Below, piece after piece: positions 17,411 to 26,073 of a stretch of DNA of 64,000 bases. Below the pieces are notes generated by a model. The model worked only from the letters and a program-made list of their open reading frames with translations, was not told where the DNA came from and did not search any database. The stretch is from the NCBI RefSeq assembly GCF_002831625.1, contig NZ_CP025116.1, forward strand, positions 930,001 through 994,000, in the 5' to 3' direction. Numbering within the stretch: position 1 is the first letter of the stretch; every line of letters starts with the position of its first letter. The position numbers and the translations under genes are program-made. The stretch comes from Nonlabens sp. MB-3u-79. Lineage in GTDB: Bacteria; Bacteroidota; Bacteroidia; Flavobacteriales; Flavobacteriaceae.

Positions 17411-18447
17411 TTGATAGCTTCTTTTTGATAGTTATTTAAAAATCGCAATACCAATGGTACCAATGCTATAAGAAGACCTAAACCAAAAAACACCAATGCG
17501 TAAGTAAGCGTAAGGTGCTTTTTCTCTATCACTCCTTTTTTAATAAAATAAGAAACGATATTTACGGTGTTTTCGTAACTGTATTTCTTTTCCCGCTCAA
17601 TTTCCAGGTTAAATAAGGTTTTGGACTTTTCGTTAAACAAATCTCTAAACACATCGGTTTTATTCTGTCCATTGACAAATACACTGGTGCCTTGAGAGGC
17701 CTTAGAATCGGTGTTTTTAATGGACACTTGAAATGCTCCTATTAGGGAATCAATCTCTTGCAATTGATACTCCATATTGCGAATATTAAAGGCCGTTGTT
17801 TCCCTACTGGCTAATCGTTGCGCCTTGATCAGTGGGTTATCCTCTACTTGAACAGCTACTGAGGCTGCTTTTTCTAAAACTGCTCTATCCTTAGAAACTA
17901 TTTCTACTTTATAAAATTGGTAATCAATAGCTCTTTTTGCCTGTTTAAAGCCTTCAAAGGTGTAGTTTTCTAGTGCAATAGTGTCTGCGCTGCGTGCCAA
18001 GAAATCGTATTCTTCAAGAAGCTCTGTATCGTTAAAATTAGCTTCTATCTCAAAGTTTTTCAGCTGACTAGCTTCTTCTATAGATATGTTTAACTCCTTC
18101 CCTAGGTTCTTAAAATCTTCTTGATCTACTAAGGACTTGTAGTATTCGAGATTAGAAATTAATTGTCCAGCACTTTCAAAATTAGGTTGTACTCTTAATT
18201 GTGCCGTAAAGTTCTTTTTATTTTCTCTACTGGTATACATCCCAAGGCCTCCTCCTAAGATGGATAGGACCCCTAATAATATGATGTTATTTTTAATAAA
18301 GATTAAAAACAAAATAAGGAAATGTGCAATTCCTTTAAAGAATCCTCCTATGGCACTAAAAAGATTCTTAAATCCATTGCTGATCCACACAAAAACAGGT
18401 ACTAAATCTACCTCTTGTTCTTGATTATTGTTAGGTTGGTTGTCCAT
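17407..18447 (-). CDS. Wzz-like chain-length / polysaccharide co-polymerase protein
   Basis: A 346-residue protein with a first membrane helix near residues 50-70 (IIILLGVLSILGGGLGMY after an amphipathic stretch), a long predicted helical periplasmic domain, and a second helix near the C-terminus (about 313-335), followed by a basic tail. That two-helix layout with a coiled periplasmic middle is the polysaccharide co-polymerase (Wzz) architecture, although I do not see the canonical Pro-rich motif near the second helix. It is the first gene of the minus-strand glycan operon and overlaps rfbC by 4 bases, consistent with control of chain length. Confidence 0.6.
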   Translation of the reverse strand: MDNQPNNNQEQEVDLVPVFVWISNGFKNLFSAIGGFFKGIAHFLILFLIFIKNNIILLGVLSILGGGLGMYTSRENKKNFTAQLRVQPNFESAGQLISNLEYYKSLVDQEDFKNLGKELNISIEEASQLKNFEIEANFNDTELLEEYDFLARSADTIALENYTFEGFKQAKRAIDYQFYKVEIVSKDRAVLEKAASVAVQVEDNPLIKAQRLASRETTAFNIRNMEYQLQEIDSLIGAFQVSIKNTDSKASQGTSVFVNGQNKTDVFRDLFNEKSKTLFNLEIEREKKYSYENTVNIVSYFIKKGVIEKKHLTLTYALVFFGLGLLIALVPLVLRFLNNYQKEAIK

Positions 18448-18522
18448 GAAGTTGTTATTTTTTCAAGTCTTCAAATATAATTGAAGTCTCTGAATTCTTT
18501 AAACGCATAATTTTCAGTAAAA

Positions 18523-20262
18523 TTATTGCTCTTTTTCTTCCTCTTGTTGCGGTACTACTTTAATACTACTTTCTATGATTTGTTCCAGTATCTTCTCTGT
18601 AATAACATAAACAGGTTTTACCCCTATCAATCCCAAACCACCACTTGCTAGCGTATGTCCTGTTTTTAACGGGTTATCACTTGCGTAATAGGCATACCGC
18701 ACTTTTACTTTTTTACGTATGCTGCGTCTTACTCGAGATGCTGCCTGTATGGCTTTTTGATAATGAGCACCTTCCATTTCTAGACCTATGACTTTCCAAC
18801 TGGAATTATAGAAAAAGTCTAATAAATCTTTATTTTGTAGTGAAGTCCCTAAAACAGTCACCATAGATCCAGTAACGACTTTGATATCATCGCTCTCGAG
18901 GTCTTTTTTAGAAAGTCTGTTTTTAAAGGGGTAATTATCTGCTGTACCTTCAAAAACATGTGCATCAGGCACCATTATATCGCCTTTATCTCCTTCCAGA
19001 ATACCTGCTTTACCCATGATATTGATGGATTGAACATTCATCTGGTGTGTTTTTCCTTGCTCATCTTTAAAAGGTTTGAGCAACTCGTCCATCGTTTCAT
19101 AAGCCTGCTCGCCAAAAGCATAATCCATCACGATAAGAACTGGTTTTGTGTCGTTCTCGCTTTCGCGAAAGCGTGGATCGCAAAAGTCTACTTTTTCAAA
19201 TTCACAAGTCGCAAGATCAAAAATCTGTACATCTATATTAGTGCCGCTTTTATCCTTAAGCTCCGTCATTCCCCTGGATAGTGCATGTTTCTTGATCAAG
19301 TCGCGGTTTTTCTTCCCGCTATCGTTGCTCAAATCTGCAAAGATTTCCATCCGGCTTTTCTTTGCCATTTGAGAGGCCAAGGCTACAGGACCATAAAGCG
19401 AATTCATAACGCTGTGTAGGTTAGCGCTAATAATGTGCAAGGGTCTTTCAAAAAGTCCTTTTTCAATCAGGTGTTTTTTGATTCTCAAGGCCCAAGCATC
19501 ACCGTGAATGTGATGACCTAGTCGTTCTCTTAACACTGGAGAAAAAGTCACAAGACGTTTTTCTTCATCGAGAACTTCTTGTTTTGCAAGCTTACCTAAG
19601 TGGTAAATGATGCTTAAAAACCTATTAGGGTTTCCTTCGGTAGCAAAGTCTGCATAAACAGAGGTCACCTCATCAAAGGTGCGCCCTAGAATATTTGCTA
19701 CATGAGTAATAGCTACTTCTTTTTCTTCTTGAGTGAGTTTTTTCTTTGAAACAGCTGTTTCTAGACTTTTCCAGTCTCTTGTAGTATTTCCATTATCACC
19801 CACGATCACTTGTTTCATGATCTTATGAGATTCTATCATCAAAAAAGTAAGGTGTGTTAGAATGTCATAGATTTCAGATCTTCCACGAGTCACCTCAATA
19901 TTCATTTGCTGCCCATCAATACGGTAACAATTACGTCTTCTTTTTTTAGGAATAATAGCCTTAAAATGAGAGCCTTCATAACCTTCATCACTAGTAAGGT
20001 TGATGTAAGTGCACTCTTCTATTCCTACTGGAAGTCGGTCCATGACGTAAAGTAAACCGTTTAATTCTATCTTGTCCTCAGCAATGGAACCGTAGATTTC
20101 TGGTCTTACTGTGAGTAAGGATTCTCTTAAAGATTCACCACTCACTCCCATAGGTTTATAAAAGCCTCTATTAAAAAGATGTCGCATGGTGATGTACATG
20201 CGCTCTATAGCATTAGTACTTTCTTGAGCTCTGGTCCGTGGTTCTACGTTAATTATCGGCAT
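18523..20262 (-). CDS. DUF6909 family protein with nucleoside-phosphorylase-like C-terminus
   Basis: A 579-residue soluble protein that I place in the Bacteroidota-specific DUF6909 group. The last quarter contains VIGLEMEGAHYQ and YYASDNPLKTG, resembling the EMEGA (ribose-binding Glu) and SDxP (catalytic Asp) motifs of the purine nucleoside phosphorylase / AMP nucleosidase superfamily. Start is the ATG at 20262: the longer frame (to 20289) would begin upstream of the TATCTTTG -7 element at 20279-20286. Copy 4 of the palindrome is read in another frame here (PRFRESE). Substrate unknown; the catalytic role is inference. Confidence 0.6.
   Translation of the reverse strand: MPIINVEPRTRAQESTNAIERMYITMRHLFNRGFYKPMGVSGESLRESLLTVRPEIYGSIAEDKIELNGLLYVMDRLPVGIEECTYINLTSDEGYEGSHFKAIIPKKRRRNCYRIDGQQMNIEVTRGRSEIYDILTHLTFLMIESHKIMKQVIVGDNGNTTRDWKSLETAVSKKKLTQEEKEVAITHVANILGRTFDEVTSVYADFATEGNPNRFLSIIYHLGKLAKQEVLDEEKRLVTFSPVLRERLGHHIHGDAWALRIKKHLIEKGLFERPLHIISANLHSVMNSLYGPVALASQMAKKSRMEIFADLSNDSGKKNRDLIKKHALSRGMTELKDKSGTNIDVQIFDLATCEFEKVDFCDPRFRESENDTKPVLIVMDYAFGEQAYETMDELLKPFKDEQGKTHQMNVQSINIMGKAGILEGDKGDIMVPDAHVFEGTADNYPFKNRLSKKDLESDDIKVVTGSMVTVLGTSLQNKDLLDFFYNSSWKVIGLEMEGAHYQKAIQAASRVRRSIRKKVKVRYAYYASDNPLKTGHTLASGGLGLIGVKPVYVITEKILEQIIESSIKVVPQQEEEKEQ
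19159..19172. repeat. Iterated palindrome GCTTTCGCGAAAGC, copy 4
   Basis: Exact copy with outer C/G pair inside the DUF6909 gene; here the frame gives RFRES rather than AFAKA. Confidence 0.9.
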
Positions 20263-20278
20263 AAATATTCTTTCGTAG

Positions 20279-20286
20279 CAAAGATA
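20279..20286 (-). promoter_or_regulatory. TAnnTTTG -7 element for the DUF6909 gene
   Basis: TATCTTTG on the minus strand, 16 bases before the ATG at 20262. It decides the start choice because the longer open frame would begin upstream of it. No clear -33 element. Confidence 0.5.
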
Positions 20287-20336
20287 CATCTTTGTAGAAT
20301 CGTCTTAAGAAAGATTTTTATTCATTTATATAAGCG

Positions 20337-21173
20337 CTACACAATAATTTTAAGACAGTTTTTCTTCACCGTAATATGAAATGGAGATTTCAGATGAATG
20401 GGTTCCCCGTCCAGCTGTGCTGAACAACTATCATTGCTGCTCAATACAACCTCACTTACTGAGTGTGCAAAATTCTTCTTGAAAAGAATCGATCCTGCCA
20501 TTTTTAAAGCAAGGTCTATTCTTGAATTTGCAAAAACGATATCTAACAATCCGTTATTGATCTCTGCCTTAGGAGTAAGGGATACGTTATAGCCTAGATA
20601 TTTGGTGTTAGAAATGAGTACACAAAATTTTGGCTTATCAGATTTTTCTAGCATAATCACATCTTTATTTTTACTAAAAAAGGATTTCAAACTGTGGTGG
20701 ACATAAGTAGAAAGGCCTCTTTTAGTATCCTTGTCGTATCGGTGTATCACATCAGCTGGATAGCCTAGGGCAAAGTTGGAGAAAAAATAAGTTCCATTTA
20801 CTTCTCCACAGTCTATGTGAACGGTCTCGGCATGCTTTATAGAGGAGCAGAGTTTTTTTATAGATTTTGACAAGCCCAAATGACTTGCAAGGCCATTGCC
20901 AGATCCTCTGGGAAGTATGGCTAATTTAATATTTGAATTCACTAGAAATTTTGCAATTGTGTTCACCGTACCATCACCTCCAGAAGCAACGATGATATCG
21001 CAACCTTTATGAATACACTCTTTTGTCAATCGCTCTAAATCACTTTTAGAAGAAGAATAGCGTATTTCAATAGCGTATTTATCGAAGTCAAAGAAGGTGT
21101 TGATTTGCTTGAACTCTAGTTTATTTCCGTTTTTTCCAGAAATAGGATTTACTAAAAAGGCGATTTTAATCAC
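20337..21173 (-). CDS. Diacylglycerol kinase family lipid kinase
   Basis: A 278-residue DagK/YegS/LCB5-type lipid kinase that would phosphorylate a membrane lipid with ATP. The N-terminal AFLVNPISGKNG and IIVASGGDGTVN contain the nucleotide-binding and GGDGT signature, followed by AILPRGSGNGLASHLG. Near the C-terminus QLDGEPIHL has the conserved D-G-E. Length is typical. It stands alone between the DUF6909 gene and a decayed region. The lipid substrate cannot be assigned. Confidence 0.88.
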   Translation of the reverse strand: MIKIAFLVNPISGKNGNKLEFKQINTFFDFDKYAIEIRYSSSKSDLERLTKECIHKGCDIIVASGGDGTVNTIAKFLVNSNIKLAILPRGSGNGLASHLGLSKSIKKLCSSIKHAETVHIDCGEVNGTYFFSNFALGYPADVIHRYDKDTKRGLSTYVHHSLKSFFSKNKDVIMLEKSDKPKFCVLISNTKYLGYNVSLTPKAEINNGLLDIVFANSRIDLALKMAGSILFKKNFAHSVSEVVLSSNDSCSAQLDGEPIHLKSPFHITVKKNCLKIIV

Positions 21174-21281
21174 TAATTAATTTGCTTTAAAATTCCAGTC
21201 ATCAGCATACATGCCAAAAACAGAACCCAATTTATATTCAACTGCATATTTCTCATTCCTTCCTGCTTGAAAATTAACATA

Positions 21282-21765
21282 CTAAACATAGATCTTAACT
21301 CCTACTTGACTAAGTTGATTTAACAACTTTTTGCTTTTACTAACGGATTCTCTAGAAAAAACAAGGTGCTTTATATGGTGTTCTTTAACGTATTCTAGTG
21401 TTTTATCCTTGAGGTTGTTTAACCGGTTTTCTGATAACATAAGCTCTACTCCACCGCTGCAGCTATAAGGACGTCAGAAAAGTAAAAATTTCCATTCTTA
21501 AGCGATGCTGATCTGCAAAGCTATATGCAAACTGTTCTTTACCCCTCGTTTTATCGGTTATTAATACCGCTTATTTATGAGAACCGAACCCTGTATTAAT
21601 AGCACACATGTCTAAAGAATTAAAAAAATTCAAGATCTTATAACTGTTAAATACTTCTAGGGATACTGATGTATCTCCTTGATAAACGCTTTCTTAACCA
21701 GCTATGTATTTACTAAACTTACTTTGCACATCAATGGAGTCATGGGTGATTCTCGCACCTTTTTT
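21282..21765 (-). pseudogene. Decayed protein-coding gene of unknown family
   Basis: Reading the minus strand from about 21765, one frame gives a protein-like stretch (GARITHDSIDVQ, ESVYQGDTSV, TDKTRGKEQFAYSFADQHR) broken by two in-frame TAA stops. Two short frame changes later (SDVLIAA, then SGGVELM) it continues as a 52-codon open end (ATG at 21440, stop at 21282-21284) reading LKDKTLEYVKEHHIKHLVFS. Reconstructed, this would be about 160 residues or more, soluble, with a C-terminal alpha/beta look. I cannot name the family. The rest of the 21174-21819 gap shows nothing else. Confidence 0.5.
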
Positions 21766-21819
21766 ATAAGATCCTATTCATTCACAATAAAATCAATTCC
21801 AATTAGTAGGAATAAAAAA

Positions 21820-23328
21820 TCAAGCCTTTTGCTGGATAATCTTCTCTAGCACCTCAGCTATTTTACGATCGTTTGATAGTCTAGGAAGTTTATTTTGCCC
21901 TCCTAGTTTGCCTATGGTTTTCATATAAACCTTGAAACCGTTTTCAGGTACAACGGTTAGCTTTAAAGGTTGTAGTATTTTTCCTGTAATTAAATCGTCG
22001 TAATAGCTGTTTTGTTCTCTCATTTTGAGGTCTAAAACTTGAGATAACTGTGGCAGGTCTAAGTCGGTATTCGCACCAAATTCCACAAACCACTCGTGGT
22101 AAGGAAGCGCATCGTTTTCTGGACTCAATTGAGGCGCTACCGTAAACTCATTGATGATAATGCTCAATGGAGTAGCTGCCGCTTTCATAGCTTCTTCTAC
22201 TTCTTTGCCTATAACATGCTCGCCACTCGCGCTGATGTAATGTTTGATACGACCAGTCACAACAATTTTATAAGGGCTTGTACTGGTAAAGGCAATGGTG
22301 TCGCCTATGTTGTAGGCCCACAATCCTGCGGTAGTAGAAATAATCATGACGTAATTGATTCCTATTTCAACTTCTCCTATGCTTAATCGAGGTGGGTGTT
22401 CCTCCTGGAACTGATTTGCAGGAATGAATTCATAAAAAATACCTGCATCGAGAAGCAATAACATTCCTTTCTCGTTTTGCTTGTCTTGATAGGCAAAGAA
22501 GCCTTCGCTTGCAGGGAATAATTCTATACTGTCTACTTGACGGCCTATGAGTTGATCAAATTTAGCGCGGTAAGGTTCAAAATTAACCCCTCCATAAATA
22601 AATAAATTGAAGTCTGGAAAAACCTCGCCTACTTTTTTACCTGTACGTTGCACGATGCGCTCAAAATACATTTGTACCCAACTAGGAATTCCAGAAATAA
22701 CGCTCATTTTTTCTGGTAAAGTTTCATCGATAACAGCCTCTACTTTTGTTTCCCAATCATCAATGCAATTGGTTTTCATAGAGGGCAATCTATTTTTCTG
22801 TAGGTAATTAGGCACATAATGTGCAACAATACCGCTCAATCTACCGAGTTGGATGCCGTTTTTAGACTCCATTTCTGGACTTCCTTGAAGAAAAATCATC
22901 TTAGCATCCACAAACTTTGCTTTACCAGTTTCATGTATATAACTCAATATGGCATTACGAGCTGCCTTGATATGCTCAGGCATGGACTCCGCAGTAAGGG
23001 GAATGTATTTTGCGCCACTGGTAGTCCCAGAGGTTTTGGCAAAGTAAAGAGGCTTTCCTGGCCATAAAATATCGCTTTCGCCAGCGACTACTCGGTCTAC
23101 AAACGGGCGTAATTGCTCGTAATCTCTTACTGGAACCTGTTGTATAAAGTCTTTATGTGTTTGGATGCTGGAAAAGGAGTGCGCTTTCGCGAAAGCGGTG
23201 CCCGAAGCAGTCTTTAATAAATTTTTAAAAACCTTATCCTGTGAGCCTACCGGATCTGTAGCCCATTTTTTAGTTTTTCTATCAGTTATTGCGGCAAAAA
23301 TCTTTGCGCCGAGTGACTTTAACGACAT
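21820..23328 (-). CDS. GH3-family acyl-adenylating-like protein
   Basis: A 502-residue member of the GH3 (auxin-responsive promoter) family, related to acyl-acid-amido synthetases that adenylate a carboxylate and join it to an amine. Visible: FAKTSGTTSGAKYIPLT (the ATP-binding Ser/Thr-Gly P-loop-like motif), then IYGGVNFEPYR and LFPASEGFFAYQ, then YNIGDTIAFTS and GRIKHYISASGEHV. Bacterial GH3 substrates are not established. It follows the M23 peptidase gene by 0 bases on the same strand, so they are probably co-transcribed. It contains palindrome copy 5 (GTAFAKAHS). Confidence 0.88.
   Translation of the reverse strand: MSLKSLGAKIFAAITDRKTKKWATDPVGSQDKVFKNLLKTASGTAFAKAHSFSSIQTHKDFIQQVPVRDYEQLRPFVDRVVAGESDILWPGKPLYFAKTSGTTSGAKYIPLTAESMPEHIKAARNAILSYIHETGKAKFVDAKMIFLQGSPEMESKNGIQLGRLSGIVAHYVPNYLQKNRLPSMKTNCIDDWETKVEAVIDETLPEKMSVISGIPSWVQMYFERIVQRTGKKVGEVFPDFNLFIYGGVNFEPYRAKFDQLIGRQVDSIELFPASEGFFAYQDKQNEKGMLLLLDAGIFYEFIPANQFQEEHPPRLSIGEVEIGINYVMIISTTAGLWAYNIGDTIAFTSTSPYKIVVTGRIKHYISASGEHVIGKEVEEAMKAAATPLSIIINEFTVAPQLSPENDALPYHEWFVEFGANTDLDLPQLSQVLDLKMREQNSYYDDLITGKILQPLKLTVVPENGFKVYMKTIGKLGGQNKLPRLSNDRKIAEVLEKIIQQKA
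23183..23196. repeat. Iterated palindrome GCTTTCGCGAAAGC, copy 5
   Basis: Exact copy with outer C/G pair in the GH3 gene; read AFAKA. Confidence 0.9.
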
Positions 23329-24195
23329 TTATTCAAAATTGATAAAGTTAGTAGGATCTAGCGAATACCCATCGCTCCAAATTTCAAAATGAAGGTGAGG
23401 CCCTGTGGTCAGTTCTCCCGTATTTCCAACGCTAGCGATCACCTCTCCTGCAAGTACCTTGTCATTTTGCTCTTTGAGAAGACTTCCTGCGTGCTTGTAA
23501 ACCGTAATCAAACCATAAGCGTGCTCTATAAGCATAGTATGACCAGTTTCTACACTCCAGCTGGCAAAAACTACCGTTCCATCAGCAGCGGCTTTTATAG
23601 GGGTGCCTGTAGTTGCTGCTACATCCACTGCATAGTGTTTGATCTCTGCATCGTAGTCTCCAGAAATAATTCCTTTTACTGGTGGGAAGAAGACAAAGTT
23701 CGTTTTGGCCTTTGCTCCGGCAATGACACTGTACCGTTCTTCCTGAGCTACTTCTTCTCTCAAAAGACTGTCTTCTTTGATAGGTTTAAGGTTTGTGATT
23801 TCTATATCCGTTTCTACCTTAGCTGTGCTGTCAATACGCTCGTATTCTTCTGAAGTAATATCTCCATTGAGCAGCATTTTAATACGAGAATAAAACTCCT
23901 CATTGGTACGTAAAACCTGCTGTATAGAATCTGTTTCCTTAGTGAGTTGTATAGAGTTTCTCTTAGTGGTTACATCAGCATATCCAGGAATGTATTCTCG
24001 TATAGGTGTAAATGCAATGAGAACTGTGGTTGCTCCTATCAATAAAACAGCACTTATAAGAGTTACTATAAATACATTGAGTCTATTTAGCTTAAGACTA
24101 AAACGTTCTTCAAAAGTGTCGTCATTGAGCACCACCATGCGGTAATGGTGTGTCCACTTGCTTTTTTGGTTTTTATTTTTTTTCCTTTTTGCCAT
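23329..24195 (-). CDS. M23 family metallopeptidase (murein hydrolase type)
   Basis: A 288-residue membrane-anchored LytM/M23 protein. A very basic N-terminus is followed by one membrane helix (about residues 38-62), a linker, then the peptidase domain: KHYAVDVAA (Zn-binding His and Asp) and GPHLHFEIW (HxH) with VGNTG before it. It would cut peptidoglycan cross-links in the periplasm or activate such cutting. The neighbouring GH3 and tatA genes are a grouping I associate with this lineage, without a known functional link. Confidence 0.92.
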   Translation of the reverse strand: MAKRKKNKNQKSKWTHHYRMVVLNDDTFEERFSLKLNRLNVFIVTLISAVLLIGATTVLIAFTPIREYIPGYADVTTKRNSIQLTKETDSIQQVLRTNEEFYSRIKMLLNGDITSEEYERIDSTAKVETDIEITNLKPIKEDSLLREEVAQEERYSVIAGAKAKTNFVFFPPVKGIISGDYDAEIKHYAVDVAATTGTPIKAAADGTVVFASWSVETGHTMLIEHAYGLITVYKHAGSLLKEQNDKVLAGEVIASVGNTGELTTGPHLHFEIWSDGYSLDPTNFINFE

Positions 24196-24294
24196 CTGTC
24201 GTTAACATTCAACAAATATAATTAGTTTTTACAGGTATGAGGTATGTCCAATGAGGTAATCCTTTATTAGGTATAAAGAAGGTGTCCGGATAAG

Positions 24295-24504
24295 GTGGGA
24301 TGTGGAATGTGGGATGTGGAATGTGGAATGTGGAATGTGGAATGTGGAATGTGGAATGTGGAATGTGGAATGTGGAATGTGGAATGTGGAATGTGGAATG
24401 TGGAATGTGGAATGTGGAATGTGGAATGTGGAATGTGGAATGTGGAATGTGGAATGTGGAATGTGGAATGTGGAATGTGGAATGTGGAATGTGGAATGTG
24501 GAAA
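24295..24504. repeat. Seven-bp satellite (GTGGAAT)n, 30 units
   Basis: Thirty consecutive 7-base units occupy 210 bases. Units 1 and 3 are GTGGGAT, the last is GTGGAAA, and the other 27 are perfect GTGGAAT. Because 7 is not a multiple of 3, several frames on both strands stay open (for example repeated HSTFHIP), but these are artefacts of the repeat, not genes. It lies between the M23 gene and tatA. Confidence 0.95.
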
Positions 24505-24663
24505 AATAAATTTTTTGAGCTTATAAGGCAAATAATGAATTGATTATTAAGTTTTGATTTTACCATGCCCTATCCTAAATCCTTTCCAGCTTAAAGCACC
24601 TATCTAGATATACATGGAATCTTCAGGTCCTTCTAATTTATCAGCTCCACAACAACATCGTTT

Positions 24664-24719
24664 TTCAAGTTCAGGTTCAAGTTCAGGTTCAAGTTCGAGT
24701 TCGAGTTCGAGTTCAAGTA
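24664..24719. repeat. GTTCRA hexamer array
   Basis: About nine tandem hexamers alternating GTTCAA, GTTCAG and GTTCGA, upstream of tatA. A partial copy of the CCTATCCTAAATCCTTTCC repeat word lies 90 bases before it (about 24568-24587). This region and the satellite fill the 24196-24816 gap; no gene is seen in it. Confidence 0.8.
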
Positions 24720-24786
24720 GTTTCTTTTTAATTTTTTTAGTTTTAAAGATTAACAGCCTATATAGGTGTTGTTATATGGCTTGTTG

Positions 24787-24794
24787 TATCTTTG
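24787..24794 (+). promoter_or_regulatory. TAnnTTTG -7 element for tatA
   Basis: TATCTTTG, 22 bases before the tatA ATG. A TTG at 24769-24771 is a possible -33 element but its 15-base spacing is short. Confidence 0.5.
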
Positions 24795-24816
24795 TACTTT
24801 AATAAAAGAACAAATC

Positions 24817-25011
24817 ATGTCAGCAAATTTCTTTTTAGCAATGCCAGGTTTATGGAGTATTATCCTTATTGTGGTTGTGGTTTTACTTCTTTTCGGAGGT
24901 AAAAAAATACCAGAATTGATGCGCGGTCTAGGTGGCGGAATCAAAGAATTTAAAGATGCCTCCAAAGAGGACGAGACTAAAAAAGAGGATTCTAAGAATC
25001 TGAACAAATAG
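24817..25011 (+). CDS. tatA: Twin-arginine translocase subunit TatA
   Basis: TatA forms the pore-like assembly of the Tat system that exports folded proteins. The 64-residue product has an N-terminal membrane helix (about residues 11-26), the hinge [20 protein letters not shown] forming the amphipathic helix with conserved F-G and P-E-L, then a charged tail ([12 protein letters not shown]). Start is the ATG at 24817: the frame is open further upstream, but that part precedes the TATCTTTG promoter element. A single TatA/E type protein is usual here; tatC is not in the window. Confidence 0.95.
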   Translation: MSANFFLAMPGLWSIILIVVVVLLLFGGKKIPELMRGLGGGIKEFKDASKEDETKKEDSKNLNK

Positions 25012-25030
25012 TTAGAAGCACTTAGAAACA

Positions 25031-25068
25031 AAAAATCCGCATCATTTTAAAATGATGCGGATTTTTTT
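25031..25068. terminator. Bidirectional terminator between tatA and the DUF4837 gene
   Basis: AAAATCCGCATCATT and AATGATGCGGATTTT form a perfect stem with A and T tracts on both sides, so it can end both converging transcripts. Confidence 0.88.
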
Positions 25069-25085
25069 GTGGTTACAAACTAATT

Positions 25086-26072
25086 TTAGTCTTCCTCTTT
25101 ATCTACAAACCTCACACTCTTCAAAATAGATTCTATTTCAAATAAGTAATTGCGCTGCTTGCTGCTCGGGGCACTCACATATCCTTCTATGATCAACCAG
25201 TTGTCTTTTTCTTTATTGTAAATCGCATAGTTGACAAATGGTCCTGCCATAAACATGTTTTTTACTTCCCAAGTTCCCTTGGTTTCAAAGGCAAAGTTTC
25301 CATCGATCTGGCTTTCATTTAAAAATGGAGAAAAAGCAGGCTCTGTCTGAAATGGGCCACCGTCTGTTAAGATTTTAATTGCTCCTATAGAATCTCGCAC
25401 CTTCACAATATCCATCACCGTACTGTCACTGCGCTTAATTCTATTGCGATCTACTTCATAAATCATTAAGTCCATAGTGCCTTCAGTAATATTTCTACGC
25501 AACCAGAAAAAATCATTGTCCATTTCTCCATTATAGGTAGCAAAATGATAGGCTCGAGGAACAATAATTTCAAAGCCAAAACGCTCTGTTAACCTATCGG
25601 TATTTAAGGCTACTTTATCCATGAGGTATTGCTTGCGCTCCACTTCTCCTTGATTGAAAAGAGCAATCATTTTATCGGCATTTTCTGAAATGACTTGAGC
25701 GATTTCCTTTTTATTTTTACCCCTTACTACAATTCCCAACTGCGGGTTGGCGTACACATCCTTCTTAACACTCACCCCGCTGCTATCTGATTTTTTTAAG
25801 TACAAATAATTACGTGATTTTTTAAGCATCCCCTTAAATGCGGTTGGTTTTACATGATTCAGTGTAAAGATGGGCTCTTCTCTCACGATACCGTCAAGTG
25901 GTCTCGCAAACTCTTTTCTAATCGTATCACCTAGGGCTCCATCCCAATCGTTATTTTCTATAACTACTAAAATATCATTGAGTCTTCCCGCACTATCTTG
26001 AACAACAATTGCTTGATCATTGCAACTTATAAAAGCCAGACATATGGCGAGAATTACGTATACTTTATTCAT
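25086..26072 (-). CDS. DUF4837 family lipoprotein
   Basis: A 328-residue lipoprotein: signal peptide with lipobox FISC (Cys17), then the DUF4837 domain seen across Bacteroidota (SAGRLNDILVVIENNDWDG at the N-terminus is typical). Function is unknown. It is one base from the lytic transglycosylase gene upstream, so the two form an operon, suggesting an envelope role. The 3' end faces the bidirectional terminator at 25031-25068. Confidence 0.85.
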   Translation of the reverse strand: MNKVYVILAICLAFISCNDQAIVVQDSAGRLNDILVVIENNDWDGALGDTIRKEFARPLDGIVREEPIFTLNHVKPTAFKGMLKKSRNYLYLKKSDSSGVSVKKDVYANPQLGIVVRGKNKKEIAQVISENADKMIALFNQGEVERKQYLMDKVALNTDRLTERFGFEIIVPRAYHFATYNGEMDNDFFWLRRNITEGTMDLMIYEVDRNRIKRSDSTVMDIVKVRDSIGAIKILTDGGPFQTEPAFSPFLNESQIDGNFAFETKGTWEVKNMFMAGPFVNYAIYNKEKDNWLIIEGYVSAPSSKQRNYLFEIESILKSVRFVDKEED

Positions 26073-26073
26073 A

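Noticed and set aside
24229..24566. Overlapping open frames of about 70-100 codons on both strands with HSTFHIP or VECGMWN repeats
   Set aside because: They are by-products of the 7-bp satellite, which leaves several frames open at once; no start signal or non-repeat coding content.
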